DNA of 28,817 nucleotides from an uncultured Lachnospiraceae bacterium (GTDB lineage Bacteria > Bacillota > Clostridia > Lachnospirales > Lachnospiraceae). Shown here piece after piece: positions 1-6,101 of the stretch (position 1 is its first letter; every line of letters begins with the position of its first letter). The stretch lies in contig CAJLRL010000029.1 of the NCBI GenBank assembly GCA_905209075.1, positions 1 to 28,817 on the forward strand, given 5' to 3'. Under the pieces are notes generated by a model. That model saw nothing but the letters and a program-made list of their open reading frames with translations. It did not search any database and was not told where the DNA came from. The translations under genes were made by a program, and so were the position numbers.

Positions 1-973
1 ATGTGTAGCTGTTCTCGTTATCATACCAAGAAACAACCTGTACCTCGTACAGATCATCAGAAACCTGGTTAACCATTGTCTGTGTAGCATCGAATAATGA
101 ACCATATCTCATTCCTACGATATCTGAAGATACGATCTCATCCTCGTTGTATCCGAATGACTCGTTAGCTGCTGCTTTCATAGCTGCATTGATATCCTCT
201 TTTGTAACACCAGCTTTTTTAACAACTGCTGTAAGGATTGTTGTAGATCCTGTAGGTGTAGGAACACGCTGTGCAGATCCGATTAATTTTCCATTTAACT
301 CTGGGATAACAAGACCGATAGCCTTTGCTGCTCCTGTTGAGTTAGGAACGATGTTAACTGCTGCTGCACGAGATCTTCTGAGATCACCTTTTCTCTGTGG
401 TCCGTCAAGAGTCATCTGATCTCCTGTGTAAGCATGGATTGTTACCATGATACCAGACTGGATTGGTGCAAATTTGTTAAGTGCATCTGCCATTGGTGCT
501 AAGCAGTTTGTTGTACAAGAAGCTGCTGAGATGATTGTATCAGAAGCTTTTAATGTCTCATGGTTTGTATTGTAAACGATTGTAGGAAGGTCATTTCCTG
601 CTGGTGCAGAAATAACTACTTTACGAGCTCCAGCGTTGATATGAGCCTGAGCTTTCTCTTTTGATGTATAGAATCCAGAGCACTCTAATACAACGTCAAC
701 CTTTAACTCTCCCCATGGGCAATTGTTTGCATCTGGGAATGCGTAAATTTTGATTTCCTTACCACAAACTGTGATAGAATCATCGCTTGCAGAAACCTCA
801 TCTGCATGCTCGTATTTACCCTGTGATGAATCATACTTTAATAAGTGTGCTAACATTTTTGGGCTTGTTAAGTCGTTGATTGCTACTACTTCGTATCCCT
901 CTGCTCCAAACATCTGTCTGAATGCAAGACGTCCGATACGACCAAATCCGTTGATTGCTACTCTTACTGCCAT
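1..973 (-). CDS. gap: glyceraldehyde-3-phosphate dehydrogenase, 3'-truncated by the window edge
   Basis: Glycolytic NAD-dependent enzyme converting glyceraldehyde 3-phosphate, phosphate and NAD+ to 1,3-bisphosphoglycerate in the cytoplasm. The ATG at 973 follows an AGGAGG site and opens MAVRVAINGFGRIGR, the Rossmann nucleotide-binding start. VAINDL has the aspartate typical of NAD rather than NADP preference. The active-site stretch SAASCTTNCLAP places the catalytic cysteine at residue 153. The readable part (324 codons) ends in SWYDNENSYT, which in the family lies about 12-16 residues before the C-terminus, so only the extreme end is missing. No cggR-type regulator or pgk is seen on this side. 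It has its own promoter and leader hairpin upstream. Identification is secure. Confidence 0.98.
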   Translation of the reverse strand, partial: MAVRVAINGFGRIGRLAFRQMFGAEGYEVVAINDLTSPKMLAHLLKYDSSQGKYEHADEVSASDDSITVCGKEIKIYAFPDANNCPWGELKVDVVLECSGFYTSKEKAQAHINAGARKVVISAPAGNDLPTIVYNTNHETLKASDTIISAASCTTNCLAPMADALNKFAPIQSGIMVTIHAYTGDQMTLDGPQRKGDLRRSRAAAVNIVPNSTGAAKAIGLVIPELNGKLIGSAQRVPTPTGSTTILTAVVKKAGVTKEDINAAMKAAANESFGYNEDEIVSSDIVGMRYGSLFDATQTMVNQVSDDLYEVQVVSWYDNENSYT

Positions 974-1005
974 TTTAATTCCTCCTAGAATTGTAAAAAG
1001 TATTT

Positions 1006-1061
1006 TTAGGACTTGCGCCCTAAGCTGTATTTATTATACCTAATTATTTGAAAAGGTTCAA
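1006..1061 (-). promoter_or_regulatory. gap promoter and leader hairpin
   Basis: On the minus strand a -35 TTGAAC (1061-1056) and a perfect -10 TATAAT (1038-1033) are separated by 17 bases, giving a start near 1026. The beginning of the leader can fold as TTAGGGC-GCAA-GTCCTAA (1006-1023), a 7-bp stem (one G-U pair) closed by a GNRA-type tetraloop, about 25 bases before the AGGAGG site. A 5' hairpin like this often stabilises an abundant mRNA; that role is inferred. Confidence 0.8.
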
Positions 1062-1198
1062 GTCTTTTTATTTGTGTTTGTTAAATTTTTCACTATATGT
1101 TTTTATATGTGTACAATTTTCAACATTCTTCACAAATTGTTATTGCACAATATAGCTTTTTCAGATAGACTTAACAGATATAAAGGCGTACCTTTGTC

Positions 1199-1228
1199 TT
1201 GATATTCTGTATTGTCGGAATATATAAC
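1199..1228 (+). promoter_or_regulatory. possible promoter for the PHP phosphatase gene
   Basis: TTGATA at 1199-1204 is followed by TATATA at 1221 (16-base spacer) or TATAAC at 1223 (18-base spacer). This is the best plus-strand match in the otherwise gene-free 1062-1279, but the region is AT-rich and chance matches are common. If real, the transcript would carry the 161-bp palindrome in its leader. Confidence 0.3.
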
Positions 1229-1279
1229 ATATTTTTATAATTTTCAAACTTTTAACGGCACTTGTTATATTTAATAATA

Positions 1280-1440
1280 ATGTACTCTCGGAATCTTCTA
1301 AATGAAGAATTCTGAGATAGATTTTTGATATACAATGACATTTTCGCAGTGCGTACACGGTGTGTACGACGAGAAAATGGAAGCAGTATATCGGAAATAT
1401 AGCCAGAATTATTCGTTTAAAGAAGATTCCGAGAGTACAT
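1280..1440. repeat. 161-bp MITE-like imperfect palindrome with perfect 20-bp terminal inverted repeats
   Basis: The first 20 bases (1280-1299, beginning ATGTACTCTCGG) are the exact reverse complement of the last 20 (1421-1440). Imperfect complementarity continues inward on both arms, with matching blocks such as GATATA, CATTTTC and CGTACAC, to a centre near 1360, so the whole element can fold into one long hairpin. It holds no ORF of note. Positions 1280-1317 match the reverse complement of 21103-21140 at 37 of 38 bases, so it belongs to a dispersed family. No clear target-site duplication was seen. It ends 8 bases before the ribosome site of the downstream gene. This fits a non-autonomous miniature transposable element; no transposase lies nearby. 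Confidence 0.85.
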
Positions 1441-1464
1441 CAATATGATTAAGGAGGACTTGTT

Positions 1465-2274
1465 ATGTGGGACCAGCATATGCACTGTATTTTTTCCGGT
1501 GACAGTGAGGCTTTACCATCTGATATGATAAATTCTGCTATCACAAAAGGACTTGATGGTATCTGTTTTACAGATCACCTTGATTATGATTATAAAGAAG
1601 AACCAGGTCTTTTTGATCTGGATCTTGATGGCTATCGTGAAAAAATATCCGAATGTAAAGATAAATTTTTGCATTCGCACCCGGATTTTAAAATCCACTG
1701 GGGCATCGAGATCGGTCTTCAGCCACATATTACAGATAAAAATAATAATGTGACTTCAAAATATCCTTTTGATCTTGTAATAGGATCATCCCATGTAGTA
1801 AATGGAACTGATCCTTACTATCCAGATTTCTATAAAAACAGAAGTGAAGATGCGGCATACACGGAATATTTTGAATCTATCCTAGACAATCTTCATACAA
1901 ATACTGATTTTGATGTATATGGTCATATAGACTATGTTGTCCGGTATGGTCCAAACAAGAATAAATTTTATTCTTATGATAAATATTCAGATGTGATCGA
2001 TGAAATTTTAAGATCGATCATTGATAAGGGACGTGGCATAGAACTAAATACTGCCGGATTCAAATATGGACTTGGACACCCAAATCCAACAGAAGAAATT
2101 TTAAAGAGATACCATTCACTTGGGGGTGAAATAATCACTGTCGGTGCAGATGCACACAAGCCCGGGCACGTCGCATATGATTTTGACAAAGTTCCCGACA
2201 TACTAAAAGATGCTGGCTTTAAATATTATACTGTTTTTGAAAACCGCATCCCACACTTTTTGAAAATAGACTGA
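1465..2274 (+). CDS. histidinol-phosphatase, PHP family (HisK type)
   Basis: A 269-residue PHP-superfamily metal-dependent phosphoesterase, the size and form of HisK histidinol-phosphate phosphatases (histidinol phosphate to histidinol, the penultimate step of histidine synthesis). Visible metal-ligand motifs in order: DQHMH (H5, H7), FTDHLD (D37, H38), the glutamate of GIEIGL (E82), SSH (H110), YGHIDY (H154), and GADAH near the C-terminus (D229, H231). The ATG follows AAGGAGG at ideal spacing. It is not in a his operon: gap lies on the opposite strand to the left and no his gene is visible. A different phosphate monoester substrate is therefore possible. A 161-bp palindromic element sits directly upstream. 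Confidence 0.85.
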   Translation: MWDQHMHCIFSGDSEALPSDMINSAITKGLDGICFTDHLDYDYKEEPGLFDLDLDGYREKISECKDKFLHSHPDFKIHWGIEIGLQPHITDKNNNVTSKYPFDLVIGSSHVVNGTDPYYPDFYKNRSEDAAYTEYFESILDNLHTNTDFDVYGHIDYVVRYGPNKNKFYSYDKYSDVIDEILRSIIDKGRGIELNTAGFKYGLGHPNPTEEILKRYHSLGGEIITVGADAHKPGHVAYDFDKVPDILKDAGFKYYTVFENRIPHFLKID

Positions 2275-2290
2275 CATAGAACCAAACAAA

Positions 2291-2332
2291 ATAGTTCTAA
2301 AATATTCTCACATAAATAATAGTTCTAAAATA
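2291..2332. repeat. pair of 14-bp direct repeats
   Basis: ATAGTTCTAAAATA occurs at 2291-2304 and again at 2319-2332, 28 bases apart (start to start), just past the end of the PHP gene and next to the hairpin at 2338-2375. Function unknown; possibly an old duplication or a leftover of an insertion. Confidence 0.6.
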
Positions 2333-2337
2333 AGTAA

Positions 2338-2375
2338 GGAGCTGCCCGATTCTTTTTCATAAATCAGACAGCCCC
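2338..2375 (-). terminator. 15-bp hairpin, likely terminator of a minus-strand transcript
   Basis: Read on the minus strand, GGGGCTGTCTGATTT (2375-2361) pairs with GAATCGGGCAGCTCC (2352-2338) at all 15 positions if G-U pairs are allowed, around an 8-base loop. The plus-strand RNA would have A-C mismatches, so the structure favours minus-strand transcription. The downstream bases are T-rich but not a clean T run (TTACTTATTTT). It overlaps the stop of the last tiny ORF of the unit. Confidence 0.6.
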
Positions 2376-2401
2376 TAGACTATTGGTTCCGTAAGTTTCA
2401 C
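2375..2401 (-). CDS. tiny ORF of 8 codons (MKLTEPIV)
   Basis: GTG start 7 bases after a perfect AGGAGG (2414-2409), eight sense codons, then TAG overlapping the first base of the hairpin that ends the unit. The initiation signal is as good as that of any gene here, but the peptide is too short to judge by composition. It could be a leader peptide, a translated attenuator-like peptide, or chance. Confidence 0.25.
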   Translation of the reverse strand: MKLTEPIV

Positions 2402-2526
2402 TGTATAACCTCCTATTCATTTTTCTTTTGTACATTCAGGATTCATATCTTATAAACACTTTCGTCCGAACTTATATATTTAAATATCCTTTTACTCCTA
2501 TGTACTGCTCTGGCTTGTATATCCAA

Positions 2527-2547
2527 CTATGGATCTCTGCCTTTCAT
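2527..2547 (-). CDS. tiny ORF of 6 codons, possibly a longer ORF cut by a TAG
   Basis: ATG 7 bases after AAGGAG (2560-2555), reading MKGRDP then TAG. Past the TAG the same frame continues LDIQARAVHRSKRIFK and on to a TGA, so this may be a 34-codon gene with a nonsense mutation. No family is recognised. Confidence 0.25.
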   Translation of the reverse strand: MKGRDP

Positions 2548-2649
2548 AAAATCACTCCTTCCGGTTACATTTATGTAAACTCTTTATGAAGAGATTTTAT
2601 CTTTAAATTTTCTTCCTATAAGAATTGGTTCAACGTATTATCCTATTTG

Positions 2650-2784
2650 CTAATATATCTGTGCGATTACTGCTCTTCGGCTCGGCTTCCAGATTTCTAA
2701 TTCCGTTCTATAATTCCTATAAGCTTTTATGTCATCTATAAACTCTGCATTGGAATCTACCTCTTTTCTTCTTTTTATTTTTAT
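2650..2784 (-). CDS. 44-codon ORF with an ATA where the start codon is expected
   Basis: AGGAG at 2796-2792 is followed after 7 bases by ATA, opening IKIKRRKEVDSNAEF and continuing through DDIKAYRNYRTELEIWKPS to TAG. The product would be basic at its N-terminus and helix-prone. No ATG, GTG or TTG lies at that position, so ordinary gene callers would miss it. ATA is a very weak start, so a start-lost gene (ATG to ATA) is the simpler reading. No family is recognised. Confidence 0.3.
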   Translation of the reverse strand: MKIKRRKEVDSNAEFIDDIKAYRNYRTELEIWKPSRRAVIAQIY

Positions 2785-2808
2785 TTTCTATCTCCTTTTG
2801 ATGGTTTA

Positions 2809-2837
2809 ATAATACATCCATTTTACATATTTGTCAA
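2809..2837 (-). promoter_or_regulatory. consensus sigma-A promoter facing an unannotated region
   Basis: Minus strand: perfect -35 TTGACA (2837-2832), 17-base spacer, -10 TATTAT (2814-2809). Predicted start is near 2802, 6 bases before the first Shine-Dalgarno of the unassigned unit. This is one of the best promoter matches in the window, yet no conventional gene follows it. Confidence 0.8.
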
Positions 2838-2948
2838 TATGTTTTTTGATAATTTTAAATTTATTTTTAAATTGTCTGACTTTTATATACTTTTTATGCT
2901 TTTTGTACTACTTAAACATTAGGTCAAATTTATACTGATTATTTGGGA

Positions 2949-2980
2949 CAAAAAAACTCCGCACCCATTGGATGCGGAGT
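2949..2980 (-). terminator. rho-independent terminator after rplS
   Basis: Minus strand: stem ACTCCGCA / TGCGGAGT (2980-2973 with 2963-2956), immediately followed by a run of seven T. It begins 15 bases past the rplS stop and closes the ribosome/SRP operon. Confidence 0.95.
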
Positions 2981-2995
2981 CTTACGTGACCGATA

Positions 2996-3349
2996 TTATT
3001 TTACGAGCTCTTTAACTTTTGCAGCTTTACCTATACGATCTCTTAAGTAGTAAAGTTTTGCACGACGTACTTTACCATTGCGGACAACTTCAACCTTCTC
3101 TACGTTTGGAGAATGAAGTGGCCATGTCTTCTCAACACCTACACCGTTAGAAAGCTTTCTAACTGTGAATGTTGTACGGTTTGATCCGTTCTGTTTTTTA
3201 ATAACTGTTCCCTCGAAAACCTGGATACGCTCACGGTTACCCTCTTTGATCTTTCCGTATACTTTAACAGTATCACCTACAGAAAACTCAGGTACCTCAG
3301 CTTTTAACTGCTCGTTCTCGATGCTCTTAATAATTTCACTTGCGTTCAT
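2996..3349 (-). CDS. rplS: 50S ribosomal protein L19
   Basis: Protein of 117 residues, normal for L19, which sits at the interface of the two ribosomal subunits. It carries the family landmarks FSVGDTVKVYGKIKEGNRER near residue 25, FEGTVIKKQNGS, FTVRKLSNGVGVEKTWPLHSP, and a basic C-terminus with RAKLYYLRDRIGKAAKVKE. The ATG follows an AGGAGG site. It is the last gene of the ylxM-ffh-rpsP-khpA-rimM-trmD series, the classical order, separated from trmD by 122 bases that hold a possible promoter and leader, and followed by a strong terminator. Identification is certain. Confidence 0.98.
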   Translation of the reverse strand: MNASEIIKSIENEQLKAEVPEFSVGDTVKVYGKIKEGNRERIQVFEGTVIKKQNGSNRTTFTVRKLSNGVGVEKTWPLHSPNVEKVEVVRNGKVRRAKLYYLRDRIGKAAKVKELVK

Positions 3350-3395
3350 TTTGTGACCTCCTATTTACTTTGACGTTCTTAATGCTACTACTATT

Positions 3396-3464
3396 TTCAC
3401 AACAGAGGACCATCACTTTTATTCACAACATTGGTACTTTATCATAAATCTGTCCTAAAATCAA
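3396..3464 (-). promoter_or_regulatory. possible rplS promoter and leader with repeated motif
   Basis: Minus strand: TTGATT (3464-3459), 17-base spacer, TAAAGT (3441-3436), placing a start near 3429 and a leader of about 80 bases. The leader contains TGTTGTGAA twice (3430-3422 and 3404-3396). Firmicutes rplS genes are known to carry an autoregulatory L19 leader; whether this is one could not be verified here. The -10 is weak. Confidence 0.35.
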
Positions 3465-3471
3465 GATTTTT

Positions 3472-4911
3472 TTATTTTTCTACCGATATTTTTTTATTTT
3501 CCATCCAGACAATATCTGTCTTCGAAAAATATAGTCCGAGTTTTTTCTGCAATGCCATTGATGCTTCATTTCCGACGATCACCTGGCCATATGGGATCTG
3601 ACCTTTTTCTATAGCCAGATTAAAGATATATGTTTCAAGTGCCATTGCAAGCTTTTTCCTCCTATATTCAGGATCTACCGACAGCATGCCAATGCTTCCC
3701 TCTTCATGCAGCCCGATAACACCTATAAGCCTTTCTATGTCAAATGCCCCATACACTGCACCATCCATAATTCTGTCATACAGATATCCATCACCGTCAA
3801 ACCCCTTGTACAGCTTTGCTGCAGCCTCAAAATCATCTCTGCCGAGAAGTTTTATTGTATACCCGTCTTCTGTTATGCCTGTGTCTGTTTTATAAAGCCC
3901 CCTGGCCGGCATTTTTTCTCTGCGTGTCCACACAGCCTGCTTACACACGGCATTGTTATTGTAGCCGGCTTCTTCAAGCTGTTTTATATATTTTGTCTGA
4001 TGAAGTATTATACATGCAGGTTTCATATTATCTTCTATATCAAAGGCAAATGCAATTGCCCCTTCTGGTTTTGTGTGAAATCCTATTCCTGTATTTATAT
4101 CCCGAAGAAGATATTCATCATCTTCTCCATAAATTATTTCTGCACGGCCTCTGTTTATCAGTTCGATCATATCTATATGTAATAATTTGTTATTATCCAG
4201 CAAAAATTCTCTGCATTTGCTTAATTTCTGATATTCATCATACAGATCTGGTCTGCGCTGCCTGGTACGCATTATTGACTGTTCCAGCCTCCATGCATCG
4301 ATCTGCTTTTGATTTCCGGACATAAGAACAGCCGGAACCTCCTTGCCATGCCATGAAAAAGGTCTTGAGTACTGCGGATATTCAAGCAATTTTCCATGAA
4401 AACTTTCAGTCTCCGCAGATATATCATTATGAAGTACCCCTGGAACAAGCCTTGATATAGCATCGATCATGACCATAGCAGCAAGCTCACCGCCGGTCAG
4501 CACATAATCCCCAATAGAAACATAATCTGTAACTGTTTCTTCTAAAACGCGCTCATCTATTCCCTCATAATGCCCGCAAAGAAATACAAGATCTTCATTT
4601 CCTGCAAAATCCATAGCCATATGCTGATCAAATCTCTTTCCCTGCGGAGTAACGTATATAACACGGCATTGGTGCTTTATTTTATCTGTAACGCTTTTTA
4701 TCGCACCATATACAGGTTCTGCCTGCATAAGCATACCGGCGCCTCCACCATATGTATAATCGTCAACTTTGTTGTGCTTATTGTTTGCAAAATCTCTTAT
4801 ATTAACTGTGTCTAAAGATATAATATTTTGTTTTAAGGCTCTGCCAGTAATACTTTCAGAAAGCCCCTGCTCAATCATTTCAGGAAACAATGTCAAAACA
4901 TGAAAATTCAT
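3472..4911 (-). CDS. trmD: tRNA (guanine37-N1)-methyltransferase TrmD fused to a GNAT acetyltransferase-like domain
   Basis: 479 residues; ordinary TrmD is about 240. Residues 1-230 are a complete TrmD (SAM-dependent m1G37 methylation of tRNAs, preventing +1 frameshifts): MNFHVLTLFPEM, YGGGAGML at 54-61, VIYVTPQGK at 84-92, CGHYEGIDERV at 112-122, and SIGDYVLTGGE at 132-142 in the SPOUT knot, plus SRLVPGVL at 153-160. Residues about 232-479 resemble a stand-alone clostridial GNAT-fold protein: an N-terminal half (LLHIDMIELINRGRAEI), then IGMLSVDPEYRRKKLAMALE near 407-426 (acetyl-CoA loop, with the usual Gly replaced by Lys) and VIVGNEASMALQKKLGL near 444-460. One continuous frame, 56 bases after rimM. 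The start is supported by a weak AGGG-like site. The acetyl acceptor, if any, is unknown. Confidence 0.93.
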   Translation of the reverse strand: MNFHVLTLFPEMIEQGLSESITGRALKQNIISLDTVNIRDFANNKHNKVDDYTYGGGAGMLMQAEPVYGAIKSVTDKIKHQCRVIYVTPQGKRFDQHMAMDFAGNEDLVFLCGHYEGIDERVLEETVTDYVSIGDYVLTGGELAAMVMIDAISRLVPGVLHNDISAETESFHGKLLEYPQYSRPFSWHGKEVPAVLMSGNQKQIDAWRLEQSIMRTRQRRPDLYDEYQKLSKCREFLLDNNKLLHIDMIELINRGRAEIIYGEDDEYLLRDINTGIGFHTKPEGAIAFAFDIEDNMKPACIILHQTKYIKQLEEAGYNNNAVCKQAVWTRREKMPARGLYKTDTGITEDGYTIKLLGRDDFEAAAKLYKGFDGDGYLYDRIMDGAVYGAFDIERLIGVIGLHEEGSIGMLSVDPEYRRKKLAMALETYIFNLAIEKGQIPYGQVIVGNEASMALQKKLGLYFSKTDIVWMENKKISVEK

Positions 4912-4967
4912 ATAGTAAATCCCTAATCCTTTACAATCAAATCATCTTTCCGCTGTATATTTTCTCT

Positions 4968-5474
4968 TTATCTAAGACCTGCGAGCAGATGAACCTGCAT
5001 AGTTCCACCCTCTATATCCACATTCTTTATACATTCATGTATAGCCGGAACAAGCAGGTCTTCCACGTTATCCTTTTTAATAATGTACACATCATTTGCG
5101 CCGGTCTGAAGTACATCATCTATAATGCCAAGATTCTCTCCCTCGTCCGATACAACCTTAAGTCCTATAAGGTCAGCAATAAAGTATTCGCCTTCCTCAA
5201 GAGGTACTGCGTTTTCCCTTGTTACAAAAAGTGGAGCTTTTTTATATTTTTCTACATCATTTATATTATCAATTCCCTTGAATTTAAGAATCACCATGTT
5301 TTTGAAAAATTTTACCGATTCTATTTCAAGATCCCTGTGTTCTTTTCCGTTATCCAATATTACATTTTTAAGTTTTTTAAATCTCGATACATCATCTGTT
5401 GTAGGAAATACCTTAACTTCCCCACGGATTCCATGTGTGCTTGTTATAACACCAACCTGAAGTAAATCTTCCAT
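4968..5474 (-). CDS. rimM: 16S rRNA processing protein RimM
   Basis: 168 residues. RimM binds S19 in the 30S head and aids maturation of the 16S 3' domain. The N-terminal RimM domain begins LQVGVITSTHGIRGEVKVFP, with the family GxHGxxGE pattern, and the C-terminal PRC-barrel half starts near residue 97 (YFIADLIGLKV), continuing GIIDDVLQTGANDVYII and LLVPAIHECIKNVDI. The ATG follows AGGAGAGAC. It sits between khpA and trmD in the conserved order. A hairpin in the 62-base gap after khpA may trim transcription of this distal part of the operon. Confidence 0.97.
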   Translation of the reverse strand: MEDLLQVGVITSTHGIRGEVKVFPTTDDVSRFKKLKNVILDNGKEHRDLEIESVKFFKNMVILKFKGIDNINDVEKYKKAPLFVTRENAVPLEEGEYFIADLIGLKVVSDEGENLGIIDDVLQTGANDVYIIKKDNVEDLLVPAIHECIKNVDIEGGTMQVHLLAGLR

Positions 5475-5509
5475 GTGTCTCTCCTAATTTTTATTTGTAT
5501 AACAAAATA

Positions 5510-5530
5510 GGCATCTCACAATGAGATGCC
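5510..5530 (-). terminator. hairpin between khpA and rimM (weak terminator or attenuator)
   Basis: Perfect 9-bp arms GGCATCTCA / TGAGATGCC with a 3-base loop, followed on the minus strand by TATTTTGTT. The T tract is short, so partial read-through into rimM-trmD is expected. Confidence 0.6.
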
Positions 5531-5536
5531 CAAGTG

Positions 5537-5767
5537 TTACTGTACTATCTCAACAATAACCTTTTTGTCTTCTTTAGAGGCTGCGGCCTTGACAACAGAA
5601 CGGATTGCTTTTGCTATACGTCCCTGTTTGCCGATCACTTTGCCCATGTCAGACTGTGCAACACGTAATTCCAAAACAATTGCTTTCTCGTTTTCGGTCT
5701 CAGTTACATTAACCTCATCCGGATAATCAACTAAAGATTTTGCAATTACTTCAACTAATTCTTTCAT
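5537..5767 (-). CDS. khpA: KH-domain RNA-binding protein KhpA
   Basis: 76 residues, the usual size of KhpA (YlqC), a single KH domain that in other Firmicutes pairs with KhpB/EloR to bind RNA and influence cell elongation and division. The diagnostic GxxG loop is GKQG at residues 46-49 within DMGKVIGKQGRIAKAIRSVV. It lies directly after rpsP (17-base gap), as in most Firmicutes. An RNA chaperone role is from family knowledge; its partner KhpB is not in the window. Confidence 0.95.
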   Translation of the reverse strand: MKELVEVIAKSLVDYPDEVNVTETENEKAIVLELRVAQSDMGKVIGKQGRIAKAIRSVVKAAASKEDKKVIVEIVQ

Positions 5768-5784
5768 TACGCCACCTCTTTATC

Positions 5785-6030
5785 CTATTTCTCGATACCA
5801 GCACTCTTGAAGATTCTAGCTACTGTCTCAGTTGGCTGTGCGCCGTTTGATAACCATTTCTTAGCTAATTCCTCATTTACATGATACTCGCTAGGATCCT
5901 TAGTTGGATCGTATGTTCCGATCTCTTCGATACATCTTCCATCTCTAGGTGATCTGGAATCTGCAACTACGATTCTATAGAAAGGAGCTTTCTTCTGTCC
6001 CATTCTTCTTAATCTGATCTTTACTGCCAT
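5785..6030 (-). CDS. rpsP: 30S ribosomal protein S16
   Basis: 81 residues, typical for S16, an early assembly protein of the 30S body. It reads MAVKIRLRRMGQKKAPFYRIV, then VADSRSPRDGRCIEEIGTYDP and a C-terminal WLSNGAQPTETVARIF. The ATG follows GAGGAGGTG. It stands between ffh and khpA in the conserved order. A perfect 20-bp palindrome lies in the 71-base gap upstream. Confidence 0.98.
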   Translation of the reverse strand: MAVKIRLRRMGQKKAPFYRIVVADSRSPRDGRCIEEIGTYDPTKDPSEYHVNEELAKKWLSNGAQPTETVARIFKSAGIEK

Positions 6031-6068
6031 TGTCGTTTCACCTCCTCATAGGTTTTCTAAATTTATAT

Positions 6069-6088
6069 CAAAAGTAATATTACTTTTG
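6069..6088. repeat. perfect 20-bp palindrome in the ffh-rpsP gap
   Basis: CAAAAGTAAT followed by its exact reverse complement ATTACTTTTG, with no loop. It could be a processing or pausing stem, or an operator for a dimeric regulator. A TTAACA and a TATAAA flank it on the minus strand at a 19-base spacing, too loose to call a promoter. Confidence 0.5.
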
Positions 6089-6101
6089 TTAACTGATAAT
6101 T

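Larger units (their letters stand above)
2338..2802 (-). ncRNA. unassigned minus-strand transcription unit of about 465 nt (ncRNA, small-peptide mRNA or gene relic)
   Basis: This gene-free stretch has a consensus promoter just upstream (2837-2809) and a strong minus-strand hairpin at its end. Inside are three Shine-Dalgarno sequences, each exactly 7 bases before a possible start: AGGAG before ATA at 2784 (44 codons), AAGGAG before ATG at 2547 (6 codons, reaching 34 if a TAG is ignored), and AGGAGG before GTG at 2401 (8 codons). No family is recognised. Other frames also contain protein-like pieces, for example YKPEQYIGVKGYLNI, so a decayed gene is a serious alternative to a functional small RNA or multi-peptide mRNA. 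Confidence 0.45.

Noticed and set aside
1161..1358. 65-codon minus-strand ORF before the PHP gene
   Set aside because: It crosses into the palindromic element, has no ribosome site and no protein-like pattern.
2338..2375. Hairpin as a terminator for the plus-strand PHP gene
   Set aside because: In plus-strand RNA it has A-C mismatches and no following T run; full pairing with G-U occurs only on the minus strand.
3706..4325. Plus-strand ORFs of 158 and 169 codons within trmD
   Set aside because: Cysteine- and phenylalanine-rich shadows of the trmD coding strand, with no ribosome sites.
4890..5465. 191-codon plus-strand ORF opposite rimM
   Set aside because: It lies antisense to rimM and the trmD start. 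The translation is rich in Phe/Tyr/Ile/Cys with no family resemblance, as expected of a shadow frame.
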